This document shows, one piece after another, positions 1-6,285 of a DNA stretch of 20,953 nt. Origin of the DNA: JAJCYE01 sp036260105 (lineage in GTDB: Bacteria > Actinomycetota > CADDZG01 > JAHWKV01); NCBI GenBank assembly GCA_036260105.1, contig DATAAN010000048.1, forward strand, positions 1 through 20,953, written 5' to 3'. Made by a program: the position numbers and the translations under genes. Every line of letters begins with the position of its first letter. Position 1 is the stretch's first letter. Below the pieces are notes generated by a model. That model did not search any database, was not told the origin of the DNA, and was given only the letters and a program-made list of their open reading frames with translations.

Positions 1-142
1 GCGGCCGCCACCGGCGCTGCCCCCTGAGGGCTAAGGCTGCTGCCGAGCCGAGCTAGGCCATCTACCGCCGCGTCGACGGCGACCTCCACACTCAATGCTG
101 CCGGGATGACGGTGACGCTCCGGTAAGCCCGACACGCGCCGA

Positions 143-180
143 GGGGGATTCAGGGTCGCAATATGGACTCCGAATCCCCC
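143..180 (-). terminator. Hairpin downstream of the 60-aa gene, probable terminator
   Basis: A nine-base arm GGGGGATTC (143-151) is perfectly complementary to GAATCCCCC (172-180). Inside it, one mismatch is followed by a second paired segment (GGGTC with GACTC, one G-T pair), leaving a short loop around GCAATATG. It begins about 20 bases beyond the stop codon of the minus-strand gene ending at 202, so termination of that gene is the natural reading. There is no clear T-tract on either strand, so factor-independent termination is uncertain. The rest of 1-201 shows stops in all plus-strand frames and nothing I can assign. Confidence 0.5.
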
Positions 181-201
181 CCTTGAGCGGAAAGTGCCTG
201 A

Positions 202-384
202 CTAGTTGGGCATCTCCTGGCCGTCAACGACCGGAGGAAGCTCGCCGTCGGCGTCGTCCGGGCGAACCTCAGCTGAGCCGGTCGACTGGGACTCGGGGGT
301 AGGCGGGCGGCCGAGAGTGCTGCCTCCGGCGAAGTCGCCGCCCCTCTCCTCCTGCTGACCCATGTTCTCTTCTGTCCCGCCCAT
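202..384 (-). CDS. Small acidic hypothetical protein (60 aa)
   Basis: I do not recognise this protein. The ATG at 384 is preceded by AAGGAGG with five bases of spacing, a near-ideal ribosome binding site, which is the main argument that this short frame is translated. The same frame stays open far upstream, but that part is unlike protein and lies across the next gene, so the start at 384 is preferred. The product is rich in Gly, Glu, Asp, Pro and Ser, has no Cys, no membrane segment and no signal peptide, and is probably disordered. It is divergent from the 31-aa peptide gene at 670, and a hairpin follows its stop. An ATG seven codons inside is an alternative start without as good a ribosome binding site. 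Confidence 0.55.
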   Translation of the reverse strand: MGGTEENMGQQEERGGDFAGGSTLGRPPTPESQSTGSAEVRPDDADGELPPVVDGQEMPN

Positions 385-411
385 AGCTACCTCCTTGCAG
401 TTGATTGGAGT

Positions 412-421
412 TAACGCGTTA
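412..421. promoter_or_regulatory. Short palindrome upstream of the 60-aa gene
   Basis: TAACGCGTTA is a perfect 10-base palindrome about 27 bases upstream of the ATG at 384, between that gene and the divergent peptide gene. An operator for a dimeric regulator is possible. A palindrome this short can occur by chance, so the role is inferred from position only. Confidence 0.25.
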
Positions 422-575
422 CCCTGAATCCTCCGCCGCCATACCTGACCGGGACGCCGGCCTATATGGGAATGCCCTGGAGATGGTGGGAGCAACATCT
501 CCGCCGGGCCTGAGCTTCTCGTTTGGGAGGCCCGAGGGGCCGGCCGGCGCCTGAGTATCAGCCCCCGCCGAATAA

Positions 576-605
576 TTGATTTCACTTTGGGGCTGGACGT
601 AACTA
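576..605 (+). promoter_or_regulatory. Possible sigma-70-type promoter for the 31-aa peptide
   Basis: TTGATT (576-581) and TAACTA (600-605) are separated by 18 bases in a locally AT-rich patch of an otherwise GC-rich intergenic region. They sit about 65 bases upstream of the start at 670. The match to -35/-10 consensus is moderate and no experimental start is known. Confidence 0.3.
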
Positions 606-669
606 TTCTTCCCTCTATTGATTGGGTGTCCGGGATGCGGGTGCCCGGATCCCTCGGCAGGAGGTAGGA

Positions 670-765
670 ATGCACAACTACAACGTCAACCCCCTCATGG
701 TTCTGGTCTTTGTCTTGGTTGTCTTTGCGATCATGATGATCCTGGCGCTCAACAACCCGGGCTAG
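670..765 (+). CDS. 31-aa single-span membrane microprotein
   Basis: The ATG at 670 follows AGGAGG with a five-base spacer, and the frame ends with TAG at 763-765. The 31-residue product has a polar N-terminus of about seven residues (MHNYNVN), a hydrophobic run of about 19 residues from Pro8 to Leu27 rich in Val, Leu, Phe, Ile and Met, and a short polar tail NNPG. This is what a single-pass membrane peptide looks like. A GC-rich hairpin 26 bases downstream suggests a monocistronic transcript. I do not recognise the family and cannot assign a function. Start signal, hydrophobic segment and terminator together make chance unlikely. Confidence 0.6.
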   Translation: MHNYNVNPLMVLVFVLVVFAIMMILALNNPG

Positions 766-790
766 AAAAGAGCCCAAGCACCTCCTCGTA

Positions 791-812
791 GGCCCCCCGC
801 AGCCGGGGGGCC
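791..812 (+). terminator. Intrinsic terminator after the 31-aa peptide gene
   Basis: GGCCCCCC (791-798) pairs perfectly with GGGGGGCC (805-812) around the six-base loop GCAGCC, and is followed by the T-rich stretch TTCGTCGTTT. Eight G-C pairs and a modest T-tract are typical of terminators in GC-rich bacteria. It separates the microprotein gene from the secreted-protein gene starting at 903. Confidence 0.75.
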
Positions 813-902
813 TTCGTCGTTTCAGGCCGCTCGGTTTGGCCCGGATGCCCCTCTGGGTATTTTCAGGGCACCACGCGGTGAACCGGGAAGGAGACTTTGG
901 GA

Positions 903-1637
903 GTGAGATTGCGTTTTCGGACTTTGGCAGCATTCCTGGTGGCTTTGGCTTTGGGCCTGCCCGTGGCGGCCGCGCCTGCGCTGGCCGCGGACGACAACGA
1001 GGCCATTGCCATCAACACCGAAGACGGCTCATCGCTTTTCCGGTTTGCCTTCGACATCCACCGCACGGTCAACGATGTCATCGACGAAACCAACATCGCC
1101 ATCTCCTACGCCAGCTGCGAGAGCTGCCAGACGGTCTCCGTGGCGATCCAGATCGTGCTGGTCGCGTCCGAAGCCAACGCGATAACGCCGCAGAACATCG
1201 CAATTTCCCTAAACGAGGAGTGCACGCTGTGCGAGACGATGACCGAGGCCCAACAGTACGTGGTCGGGATCGGCGGCCCGTTGAAGATCGACAGCCAGGG
1301 AAGGCGCACCATCGCCCAGGTGAGGAGGGCCTTCCTGGAGCTCGGCAGACGGATCGAGGCTGGTGAGCTCACCGCCGCGGAGATAGAACAGGAAGTCCTT
1401 CCGCTGATCGCACAGATCAGGGACGTGGTGGCCAACCACGTGGTCTCTGCCGATACGCCCGACATCGAAAGCCGGGATGACGGCGGAGCGACGCCCGCCC
1501 CGTCACAGTCGGCGTCGCCCGAGCCGACGGCCTCGGCATCCGCGTCGCCGTCGGACGAGCCGGAGGAGTCGCCTTCGCCGTCGCCTTCGGCGAGCGCTGA
1601 AGCATCACCCAGCCCCACCGCATCCGCCTCTACATGA
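903..1637 (+). CDS. Secreted protein with duplicated Cys-pair module and Ser/Pro tail
   Basis: The GTG at 903 is chosen because AAGGAG (888-893) lies nine bases upstream; a TTG at 897 would be only three bases away. The 244-aa product starts with an Arg-rich n-region and hydrophobic core ending at ALA/AD near residue 29, a standard Sec signal peptide. The mature part carries a module seen twice: NIAIS followed by CESC (Cys72, Cys75) and NIAIS followed by CTLC (Cys107, Cys110), each then Thr, Ala and Gln in similar spacing. Residues about 195-244 are a low-complexity Ser/Pro/Ala/Glu tail resembling a cell-wall spacer. From memory, similar Cys-pair domains occur in actinobacterial secreted proteins and beside peptide zinc metalloproteases; I cannot name the family. 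The last codons overlap the next gene (ATGA), implying co-translation. Confidence 0.8.
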   Translation: MRLRFRTLAAFLVALALGLPVAAAPALAADDNEAIAINTEDGSSLFRFAFDIHRTVNDVIDETNIAISYASCESCQTVSVAIQIVLVASEANAITPQNIAISLNEECTLCETMTEAQQYVVGIGGPLKIDSQGRRTIAQVRRAFLELGRRIEAGELTAAEIEQEVLPLIAQIRDVVANHVVSADTPDIESRDDGGATPAPSQSASPEPTASASASPSDEPEESPSPSPSASAEASPSPTASAST

Positions 1638-2434
1638 GAAAGGCGGCGGCGCTTGTAGCCGCGATGGCCCTGGCGCTGGCGGGCTGTGCCCGCGGGCCGC
1701 TCGAGGAAACCGCGGCGGAGTTGGGCGACGTGCGCAGCGGAATCGTCGACCTCAGCGTGGTGGCGACCGCAGCGGGAGGGGAGCGAACCGGCTTCCGCAT
1801 CCAGGGGCCTTTCGCGATGCCAGAGGGTGAGGGCCTGCCCGACGCCGACCTCACGTACACCCGGTATGTGGGCACCGCCGAAGACACCTTCGGCTTCGTC
1901 TCCACCGGCGATGCCGCCTTCCTTCGGGTCGGCAGGCAGGCCTACCGGCTGCCGGACGACCGGATCGCCGCCATGCGGGGATCCGAGGATGCGGGCAGGC
2001 GAGGCCCCTTCTCCGGGCTGGACCTCGACGACTGGGTGCCCGAGGCAGAGGTGGTGGCAAGTCCGGACAACGCGGACACCGAGACGGTGAGCGGCGAGCT
2101 GGACGTGGTCACCGCAGTGAACGACATGCTGGCGATCGCCCGGGATTACGGAGGCGTCGACCGAGCCGATATCGAGGGCGACGATGCGGAGCAGCTCCGC
2201 CGTGCGGTAAGGGAGGCTCGTCTGGAGCTGGTGACCGGCAAGGAGGACCGAATCCTGAGGAGCCTGGTCGTGACCGTCGACTTCGGCCGGGAACCGCCTG
2301 AGGGGTTTCGCCGGGCGCTGGAGGGTCTGACCGGGGTCAACTTCACCCTTCAGCTCCGGCTCGCCGAGCCGAACTCCGACGTGTCGGTGGAGGCCCCGGC
2401 CAATGCCCTGCCGTACGAGCGGCTGGGCCGCTAA
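1634..2434 (+). CDS. Putative lipoprotein, LppX/LprG-like
   Basis: The ATG at 1634 overlaps the upstream TGA as ATGA, so translation is probably coupled to the secreted protein; no good ribosome binding site is seen. Of 266 residues, the first 17 form a signal peptide ending in a lipobox (LAGC, lipidated Cys18). The mature part resembles the actinobacterial LppX/LprAFG-like lipoproteins (half-barrel lipid carriers): a beta-rich N-terminal half with STGDAAFLRVGRQAYRLP, then SGLDLDDWV, then a helical region with an ADIEGDDAEQL stretch and a final beta-strand segment. Family membership is inferred from pattern and composition; a role in carrying lipid or anchoring its secreted partner is speculative. 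The stop overlaps the convergent methyltransferase stop by four bases. Confidence 0.75.
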   Translation: MRKAAALVAAMALALAGCARGPLEETAAELGDVRSGIVDLSVVATAAGGERTGFRIQGPFAMPEGEGLPDADLTYTRYVGTAEDTFGFVSTGDAAFLRVGRQAYRLPDDRIAAMRGSEDAGRRGPFSGLDLDDWVPEAEVVASPDNADTETVSGELDVVTAVNDMLAIARDYGGVDRADIEGDDAEQLRRAVREARLELVTGKEDRILRSLVVTVDFGREPPEGFRRALEGLTGVNFTLQLRLAEPNSDVSVEAPANALPYERLGR

Positions 2435-3108
2435 CCGACCGCCTCGGACGGCATCCGCGCCTCGGCGAGCCGGCCCCGCACTACGACGATCTCCTCCTCG
2501 TCCTCCGGCCCGAGAAGTCCGCGCTCTCGCATCATGGCGGCCCGTGCCGTCATGACCGGGCCGAGCTTGCCCGGCTTACGGAAAACGACGTCGGCCTGCA
2601 GGCCGCCCGCGGCGAGCGCCTCGACCGTTTTCTCCGTGCCGCAGATGGACGAGTGGACCAGCAGCACCACGCCTCCCGGCAGCAGGTGGTCGGGCGCCTC
2701 GGCGCAGATCCGGTCGAGGAGGGCTCTCCCGTCCAGGCCGGCGTCCAGGGGCACTGTGGTTCCCCGCCGGGGTAGTTCCTCGGTTTCCGCGGGGATATAG
2801 GGAGGGTTGGAGACGATGACATCGAACTTCTCGCCGGCCAGCGGGCCGAACAGGTCGCCTCTGCGCACCCGTATGCGGGCGCCGTTCAAGCGCGCGTTCA
2901 GCCGGGCGAAAACCACGGCGCGGAGGGTGAGGTCGACGCCGACGACCTCGCCGGCGCCGGCTTGCGCCGCACTGATCGCCAGCGCACCGGTGCCGGTGCA
3001 GATGTCGGCGACCCGGGCGCCCGGCCTCAGCTCCTGCCGCATCGCATCGGCGAGGATCCAGGTGTCGCTTACCGGTTTGTGGACTCCGGGCAGGCGCAGC
3101 AGCTTCAT
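2431..3108 (-). CDS. HemK/PrmC-related class I SAM methyltransferase
   Basis: The 225-aa protein has the class I methyltransferase core: motif I DICTGTGALA (about residues 35-44), an acidic cofactor-ribose position in GVDLTL (Asp59), and the NPPY active-site motif (101-104) that marks enzymes methylating amide or amino nitrogens. The N-terminus (MKLLRLPGVHKPVSDTW) matches the short HemK2/N6AMT1-like branch, which lacks the N-terminal helical domain of full PrmC (about 280 aa). The likely substrate is a glutamine side chain in a protein, but this branch is poorly characterised in bacteria. ATG 3108 is chosen; the frame is open further upstream, but that part is antisense to the divergent ligase gene. 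Only 36 bases separate the two divergent starts. Confidence 0.85.
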   Translation of the reverse strand: MKLLRLPGVHKPVSDTWILADAMRQELRPGARVADICTGTGALAISAAQAGAGEVVGVDLTLRAVVFARLNARLNGARIRVRRGDLFGPLAGEKFDVIVSNPPYIPAETEELPRRGTTVPLDAGLDGRALLDRICAEAPDHLLPGGVVLLVHSSICGTEKTVEALAAGGLQADVVFRKPGKLGPVMTARAAMMRERGLLGPEDEEEIVVVRGRLAEARMPSEAVG

Positions 3109-3144
3109 GCCTGGACGGTTCCCACTTCGATTCCCGGGTAATCC

Positions 3145-4275
3145 GTGAAGTCGCCCGGGAAGTGGCCGCTGGATCCCGACGCGCTGGCGGCCCGATTCGA
3201 GGGTTCGGGACCCGTGCTGGTCGGGGTGGAGGAGGAGATCATGGTGCTCCATCCCGAGACACTCGACCTGCTCCCGTCCGGAAAACAGCTGCTGGAGGGC
3301 CTGGATGACCGGTTCAAGCCGGAGCTGCCGGCCTCCCAGGTCGAGATCGCAACCAGGCCGCACGCCGACTTCGGCCGGCTGGCGGAAGAGCTGGTCGAGT
3401 GCCGGCGGCTGCTTTCAAGCCACCTGGCCGGGCGAGCCCGCCCGGCGGCTGCCGGGGTTCACCCGTTCGCAAGCCGCCTGGGCGCCCTGAACTCGGGCGA
3501 CCGGTACGGCCGCCTGCTGGCCGAGTTCGGCGATGTGCTGAAACAGCAGCTGGTGTGCGGCCTCCACGTCCACGTCAGCCTCGGCGGCGCCGATCGGGTG
3601 CTCGGCGTCTACAACGCCCTGCGTGCCTACCTTCCGGAGCTGGCCGCCCTGGCGGCGAACGCCCCTATCCAGTGCGGCGTCGACACGACCCTTGCTTCGG
3701 TGCGGCCGCTGATCTGCGGGCTGCTGCCGCGGCAGGGGATTCCTCCGGTGCTGCCGAGCTGGGAGCGGTACGCGGCACACCTGACCGCCGGTCTGCCGGG
3801 ACGCGAGCCGGGCAAGCCGGCGGAGTGGTGGTGGGAGCTGCGTCCCCACGGCGGCCTCGGGACGCTCGAAATCCGGGTTCCCGATGCCCAGACCCATGCG
3901 GGTGACGCCCTGGCGGTCGCCGCAGTGGCAACGGGCGTCGCGCTGTGGCTGGCGGACCGGTTCGACGCCGGGGACCTGCCCATGCCGGCCGAGACCTGGA
4001 TGATCGCCGAAAACCGGTGGTCGGCTCTCAGGCACGGGTTGGACGGCACGCTTCTGGACCTGGGAAGCGGCGCCCGGTTGCCAAGCCGGCAGCGTGTGGT
4101 GGAGCTCATCGAAACGGTCGCCCCCGTGGTCGACAAGATTGGAGGCGGGGACTTTGCCGAGCGGGCGTCGCGGCTCGCTAGAAGAAACGGCGCTCACCAG
4201 CAGCGAGAGCTCTTCGCCGGAGCCGGCCCGATAGCGCTCGCCGCTTGGCTGGCGGATTCCTTCCTGCCCGGTTAG
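3145..4275 (+). CDS. Carboxylate-amine ligase, YbdK/GCS2 family
   Basis: This 376-aa protein belongs to the glutamate-cysteine ligase GCS2 superfamily (YbdK/EgtA-like), ATP-dependent enzymes joining a carboxylate to an amine, classically glutamate and cysteine. Visible hallmarks are GVEEE (27-31), VEIAT (66-70), CGLHVHVSLGG (138-148) and WWWELRPHGGLGTLEIRVPD (228-247), which supply metal, ATP and substrate contacts in this fold. Length is typical for YbdK-type members. The start is a GTG at 3145 with no strong ribosome binding site. It is divergent from the methyltransferase and followed by a hairpin. The true substrate cannot be read from sequence; YbdK proteins often have weak gamma-glutamylcysteine activity, and neighbouring genes do not settle whether it acts in thiol synthesis. 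Confidence 0.85.
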   Translation: MKSPGKWPLDPDALAARFEGSGPVLVGVEEEIMVLHPETLDLLPSGKQLLEGLDDRFKPELPASQVEIATRPHADFGRLAEELVECRRLLSSHLAGRARPAAAGVHPFASRLGALNSGDRYGRLLAEFGDVLKQQLVCGLHVHVSLGGADRVLGVYNALRAYLPELAALAANAPIQCGVDTTLASVRPLICGLLPRQGIPPVLPSWERYAAHLTAGLPGREPGKPAEWWWELRPHGGLGTLEIRVPDAQTHAGDALAVAAVATGVALWLADRFDAGDLPMPAETWMIAENRWSALRHGLDGTLLDLGSGARLPSRQRVVELIETVAPVVDKIGGGDFAERASRLARRNGAHQQRELFAGAGPIALAAWLADSFLPG

Positions 4276-4303
4276 GTCCAACCGGGGCGCGAGCTAATGC
4301 GGC

Positions 4304-4329
4304 AGCCGGCGACGGATCGCTCGCCGGCT
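4304..4329. terminator. Hairpin between convergent genes, probable shared terminator
   Basis: AGCCGGCGA (4304-4312) is perfectly complementary to TCGCCGGCT (4321-4329), with an eight-base loop. It lies 28 bases after the ligase stop and 18 bases beyond the stop of the minus-strand small gene, so it could serve both. No clear T-tract follows on either side. Confidence 0.55.
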
Positions 4330-4347
4330 GAGCCGGGATCTCAAGGG

Positions 4348-4515
4348 TTAGCGGGGGTCCAGGCCGCCCTTGCTCTTCAGGAAGCCTTTGATGAACTGGG
4401 CGATCGGGCGGTCACGCCAGGTGGCCTCGCTCGGTCCGTTGGGGGCCCACACCGGCCGCCCGTCGGGGCCCTTGCTCAACATCCACTCCTGAAAACGCCT
4501 CTCTTCTTCATCCAT
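4348..4515 (-). CDS. Small hypothetical protein (55 aa)
   Basis: I do not recognise this protein. From ATG 4515 it encodes 55 residues: an acidic/basic N-terminus MDEEERRFQEWM, a Gly/Pro-rich middle with three of its four Trp residues, and a basic C-terminus (FIKGFLKSKGG). Composition is protein-like and codon third positions are GC-rich. A TTG at 4551 would add twelve mostly Arg/His residues and is less convincing; neither start has a strong ribosome binding site. It is the last gene of the minus-strand run that begins with the thioredoxin-like gene at 6847, 75 bases after the kinase stop, and ends at a hairpin. Confidence 0.55.
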   Translation of the reverse strand: MDEEERRFQEWMLSKGPDGRPVWAPNGPSEATWRDRPIAQFIKGFLKSKGGLDPR

Positions 4516-4590
4516 GTGCGGATTCTCGCCCTTTCGGTGTCGGCGGCGCAAAACTCGTGCTTGCGCATTATCCAGGCAAGGCCCGCGCAG

Positions 4591-5520
4591 TCAACGGTAT
4601 TGGGAGGAAGCGGTCGCCGCGAGCACCAGGGCCCCTGCGCCGCCCGCCATTGCTCCCAGGGCAGCGGGCGCCACGAAGGATGGGTTGGTGAACCAGTCGA
4701 TTCCCGGATAGCCGGCCAGTTCCGTCGCAAGCGCCTCGCGCACCAGAGGGAGGAGCCCTTCGGTCAGGCCGACGCCGCCACCGATGACGATCCGTTCCGG
4801 AGCCAGCGTGTACACCAGGGATCTCAGCCCCGACGCCAGGTACTGCGCCTCAAGGGCGAGCGCAGCCTCGCGGGTCGGCCCGGTCAGCTGCTCGGCCGGC
4901 ATGCCCCAGCGCGCGGCCATCGCCGGGCCGCTCGCCATCCCCTCCAGGCAGGCGCCATGGAAGGGGCAAACACCGGGAAAGTCGTCGCCGGGGCGGCGGG
5001 GAACCGCCACATGGCCGAACTCCGGGTGCAGCAGGCCCCGAAGCAGCCGGCTCTGGCTGACCACGCCCGCGCCTATCCCGGTGCCGACCGTGATGTAGAC
5101 GAACGACTCCAGGCCGCGTGCAGCCCCGGACAGCCCTTCGGACAGCGCCGCCCCCTCGACGTCCGAGGCGAGGACGACCGGCACGCCGAACGCCTCCTCC
5201 AGCGGCCGGAGGATCGGGGTGCCGGACCAGCCGGGCTTCGGCGTCTCGAGCAGACAGCCGTAGGTGGCCGAGGAGGGGCTGAGGTCGACCGGGCCAAACG
5301 AGGCGACGCCGATGGCGTCCAGCCCGCCCAGCACCTCCTGGAACTCGAAGAGCCGGGCGACGACCCTCTGGAGGGTCTCGGCGGGTGGCCCGGTGGGGAA
5401 GCGGTCCGAGGCGACGATGGCCGCGGGAGGAGACCCCGCCACACAGACCACCTTGGTGCCGCCGAGCTCGACGCCCCCGAAGAATCGGCCGGCTGCACGG
5501 TTGGGCGGTTGTTCGGGCAG
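4591..5520 (-). CDS. ROK family sugar kinase, fructokinase type, probable CTG start
   Basis: An ATP-dependent hexose kinase most like the ScrK/GmuE fructokinase branch of the ROK family. In 309-residue numbering from CTG 5520, the first phosphate motif GVELGGTK is at 16-23, the catalytic Asp is in SDVEGAAL (Asp120), the second phosphate motif VGTGIG at 145-150, and the zinc-type signature HPEFGH followed by CPFHGACLEG (Cys185, His188, Cys191) is complete. The first ATG/GTG/TTG in frame is GTG 5451, downstream of GVELGGTK, so it cannot be the real start. No canonical start exists upstream before an in-frame TAA near 5622; CTG 5520 is the only NTG codon. The alternative is a lost G in the five-G run at 5474-5478, which would connect to GTG 5498. 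It follows the DUF2277 gene by 22 bases. Confidence 0.85.
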   Translation of the reverse strand: MPEQPPNRAAGRFFGGVELGGTKVVCVAGSPPAAIVASDRFPTGPPAETLQRVVARLFEFQEVLGGLDAIGVASFGPVDLSPSSATYGCLLETPKPGWSGTPILRPLEEAFGVPVVLASDVEGAALSEGLSGAARGLESFVYITVGTGIGAGVVSQSRLLRGLLHPEFGHVAVPRRPGDDFPGVCPFHGACLEGMASGPAMAARWGMPAEQLTGPTREAALALEAQYLASGLRSLVYTLAPERIVIGGGVGLTEGLLPLVREALATELAGYPGIDWFTNPSFVAPAALGAMAGGAGALVLAATASSQYR

Positions 5521-5542
5521 GAAACCGGCGCCGTCTAGCGGG

Positions 5543-5779
5543 TCAGCTCTGGGATGCCGTCGAACCGGCCGAGGGGACGCCCCTGGTGACCAGTCCGGCC
5601 AGCAGCCGTTCCGCCGACTCGGTTATCTCTTCGACGGCGTCGTAGAAGGCGGGACTGTTCGCCGAGGACGGCTTGGTGTAGCCGCTGATCTTCCGGACGA
5701 ACTGCAGCGCGGCCGCCCGCACCTCCTCCGGCGTCGCAGGCTCTTCCGGGTTGCGCAGCTTCTTGATGCTCCGGCACAT
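5543..5779 (-). CDS. DUF2277 family protein (78 aa)
   Basis: The N-terminus MCRSIKKLRNPEEPATPEEV, the central ALQFVRKISGYTKPS and the downstream helix with AFYDAVEEITESAERLL are the recognisable pattern of DUF2277, a small conserved bacterial family of unknown function. The family is normally about 75-95 residues, so this copy is full length. The single Cys at position 2 is part of the family pattern. It starts at ATG 5779, 23 bases after the haem-binding gene stop, with no strong ribosome binding site, and precedes the sugar kinase. No function should be inferred from its neighbours alone. Confidence 0.85.
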   Translation of the reverse strand: MCRSIKKLRNPEEPATPEEVRAAALQFVRKISGYTKPSSANSPAFYDAVEEITESAERLLAGLVTRGVPSAGSTASQS

Positions 5780-5802
5780 AGACCGAAGATACCACCAAGG
5801 GT

Positions 5803-6285
5803 TCAGTCGTCGTCACTGCCGAGCGTCTGCTGCAGCCCCCGGAGAAGGGCAGCTCTCTCAGATTCGTTCAGGCGGGCCTCGGGGTGGTTGACGGCGTAGC
5901 GCAACGGGGGCATCTCTCCCTCCTCCACGGTCTCCGCTGCCTTGTCCACCTCGTTGTCCTCCCGGCCCATCTCGGAGAAGTTCAGCTCGGCTCTGCCCTG
6001 TACGACGTCGTTGTAGACGAGCCAGGAGATGGGGGCGACCTTCGAGTACCACGGCCAGCGGGTCTCGTTGCTGTGACAGTCGTAGCAGGCTGCGTCGACC
6101 AGCCGTGCGGTGGCCGGGCTGTCCCACTGCGGTTCCCGGACCACCGGTGGGTTGGTGTGTTCCCTCCCGTAGGGGACCAGCTGGATGGCTCCGAACGACA
6201 CCGCACCGGCCAGTGCGGCGGCTCCCAGGAGCCGGCGGAGGCGCCGACGCCGGCCACCAGCCGGTGGGCTACCCGAAGTAGTCAG
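5803..6285 (-). CDS. Membrane-anchored haem-binding domain protein, probable CTG start
   Basis: The core matches the haem-binding domain family (Haem_bd, PF14376): IQLVPYGREHTNPPV, then the c-type haem attachment motif CYDCH (Cys67, Cys70, His71 counted from CTG 6285), then RWPWYSKVAPISWLV and a GRAELNFSE segment. The first canonical start, GTG 6201, would delete the membrane anchor that these proteins carry, yet in the same frame upstream there is RRRRLRRLLGAAALAGAV, a typical positively charged flank plus hydrophobic segment. The only NTG codon further upstream and in a sensible place is CTG 6285, giving MTTSGSPPAGGRRRR. That start overlaps the thioredoxin-like gene end by 17 bases, so coupling is likely. 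The protein probably faces the outside of the membrane as a single-haem redox or sensor protein; partner unknown. Confidence 0.8.
   Translation of the reverse strand: MTTSGSPPAGGRRRRLRRLLGAAALAGAVSFGAIQLVPYGREHTNPPVVREPQWDSPATARLVDAACYDCHSNETRWPWYSKVAPISWLVYNDVVQGRAELNFSEMGREDNEVDKAAETVEEGEMPPLRYAVNHPEARLNESERAALLRGLQQTLGSDDD

Noticed and set aside
1..201. Tail of a preceding gene at the left edge
   Set aside because: All three plus-strand frames end within the first 60 bases and the remaining residues are too few to identify; no minus-strand gene is evident.
385..933. Upstream extension of the minus-strand frame that contains the 60-aa gene
   Set aside because: It runs antisense across the 31-aa gene, its terminator and the next gene's start, has Arg/Pro-rich shadow composition, and the strong ribosome binding site is at the internal ATG 384.
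3109..3363. N-terminal extension of the HemK-related methyltransferase
   Set aside because: The extra residues are antisense to the ligase gene and unlike the family, whose N-terminus begins at MKLLRLPGV.
4297..5538. Long plus-strand frame of 413 codons
   Set aside because: It is the antisense shadow of the small gene and the ROK kinase in GC-rich DNA; its residues are Arg/Gln/Gly/Ala repeats with no domain.
5543..5546. CTGA at the end of the DUF2277 gene as start of the ROK kinase
   Set aside because: That CTG is in a different frame and reaches a TAG after two more codons; the kinase frame needs CTG 5520.
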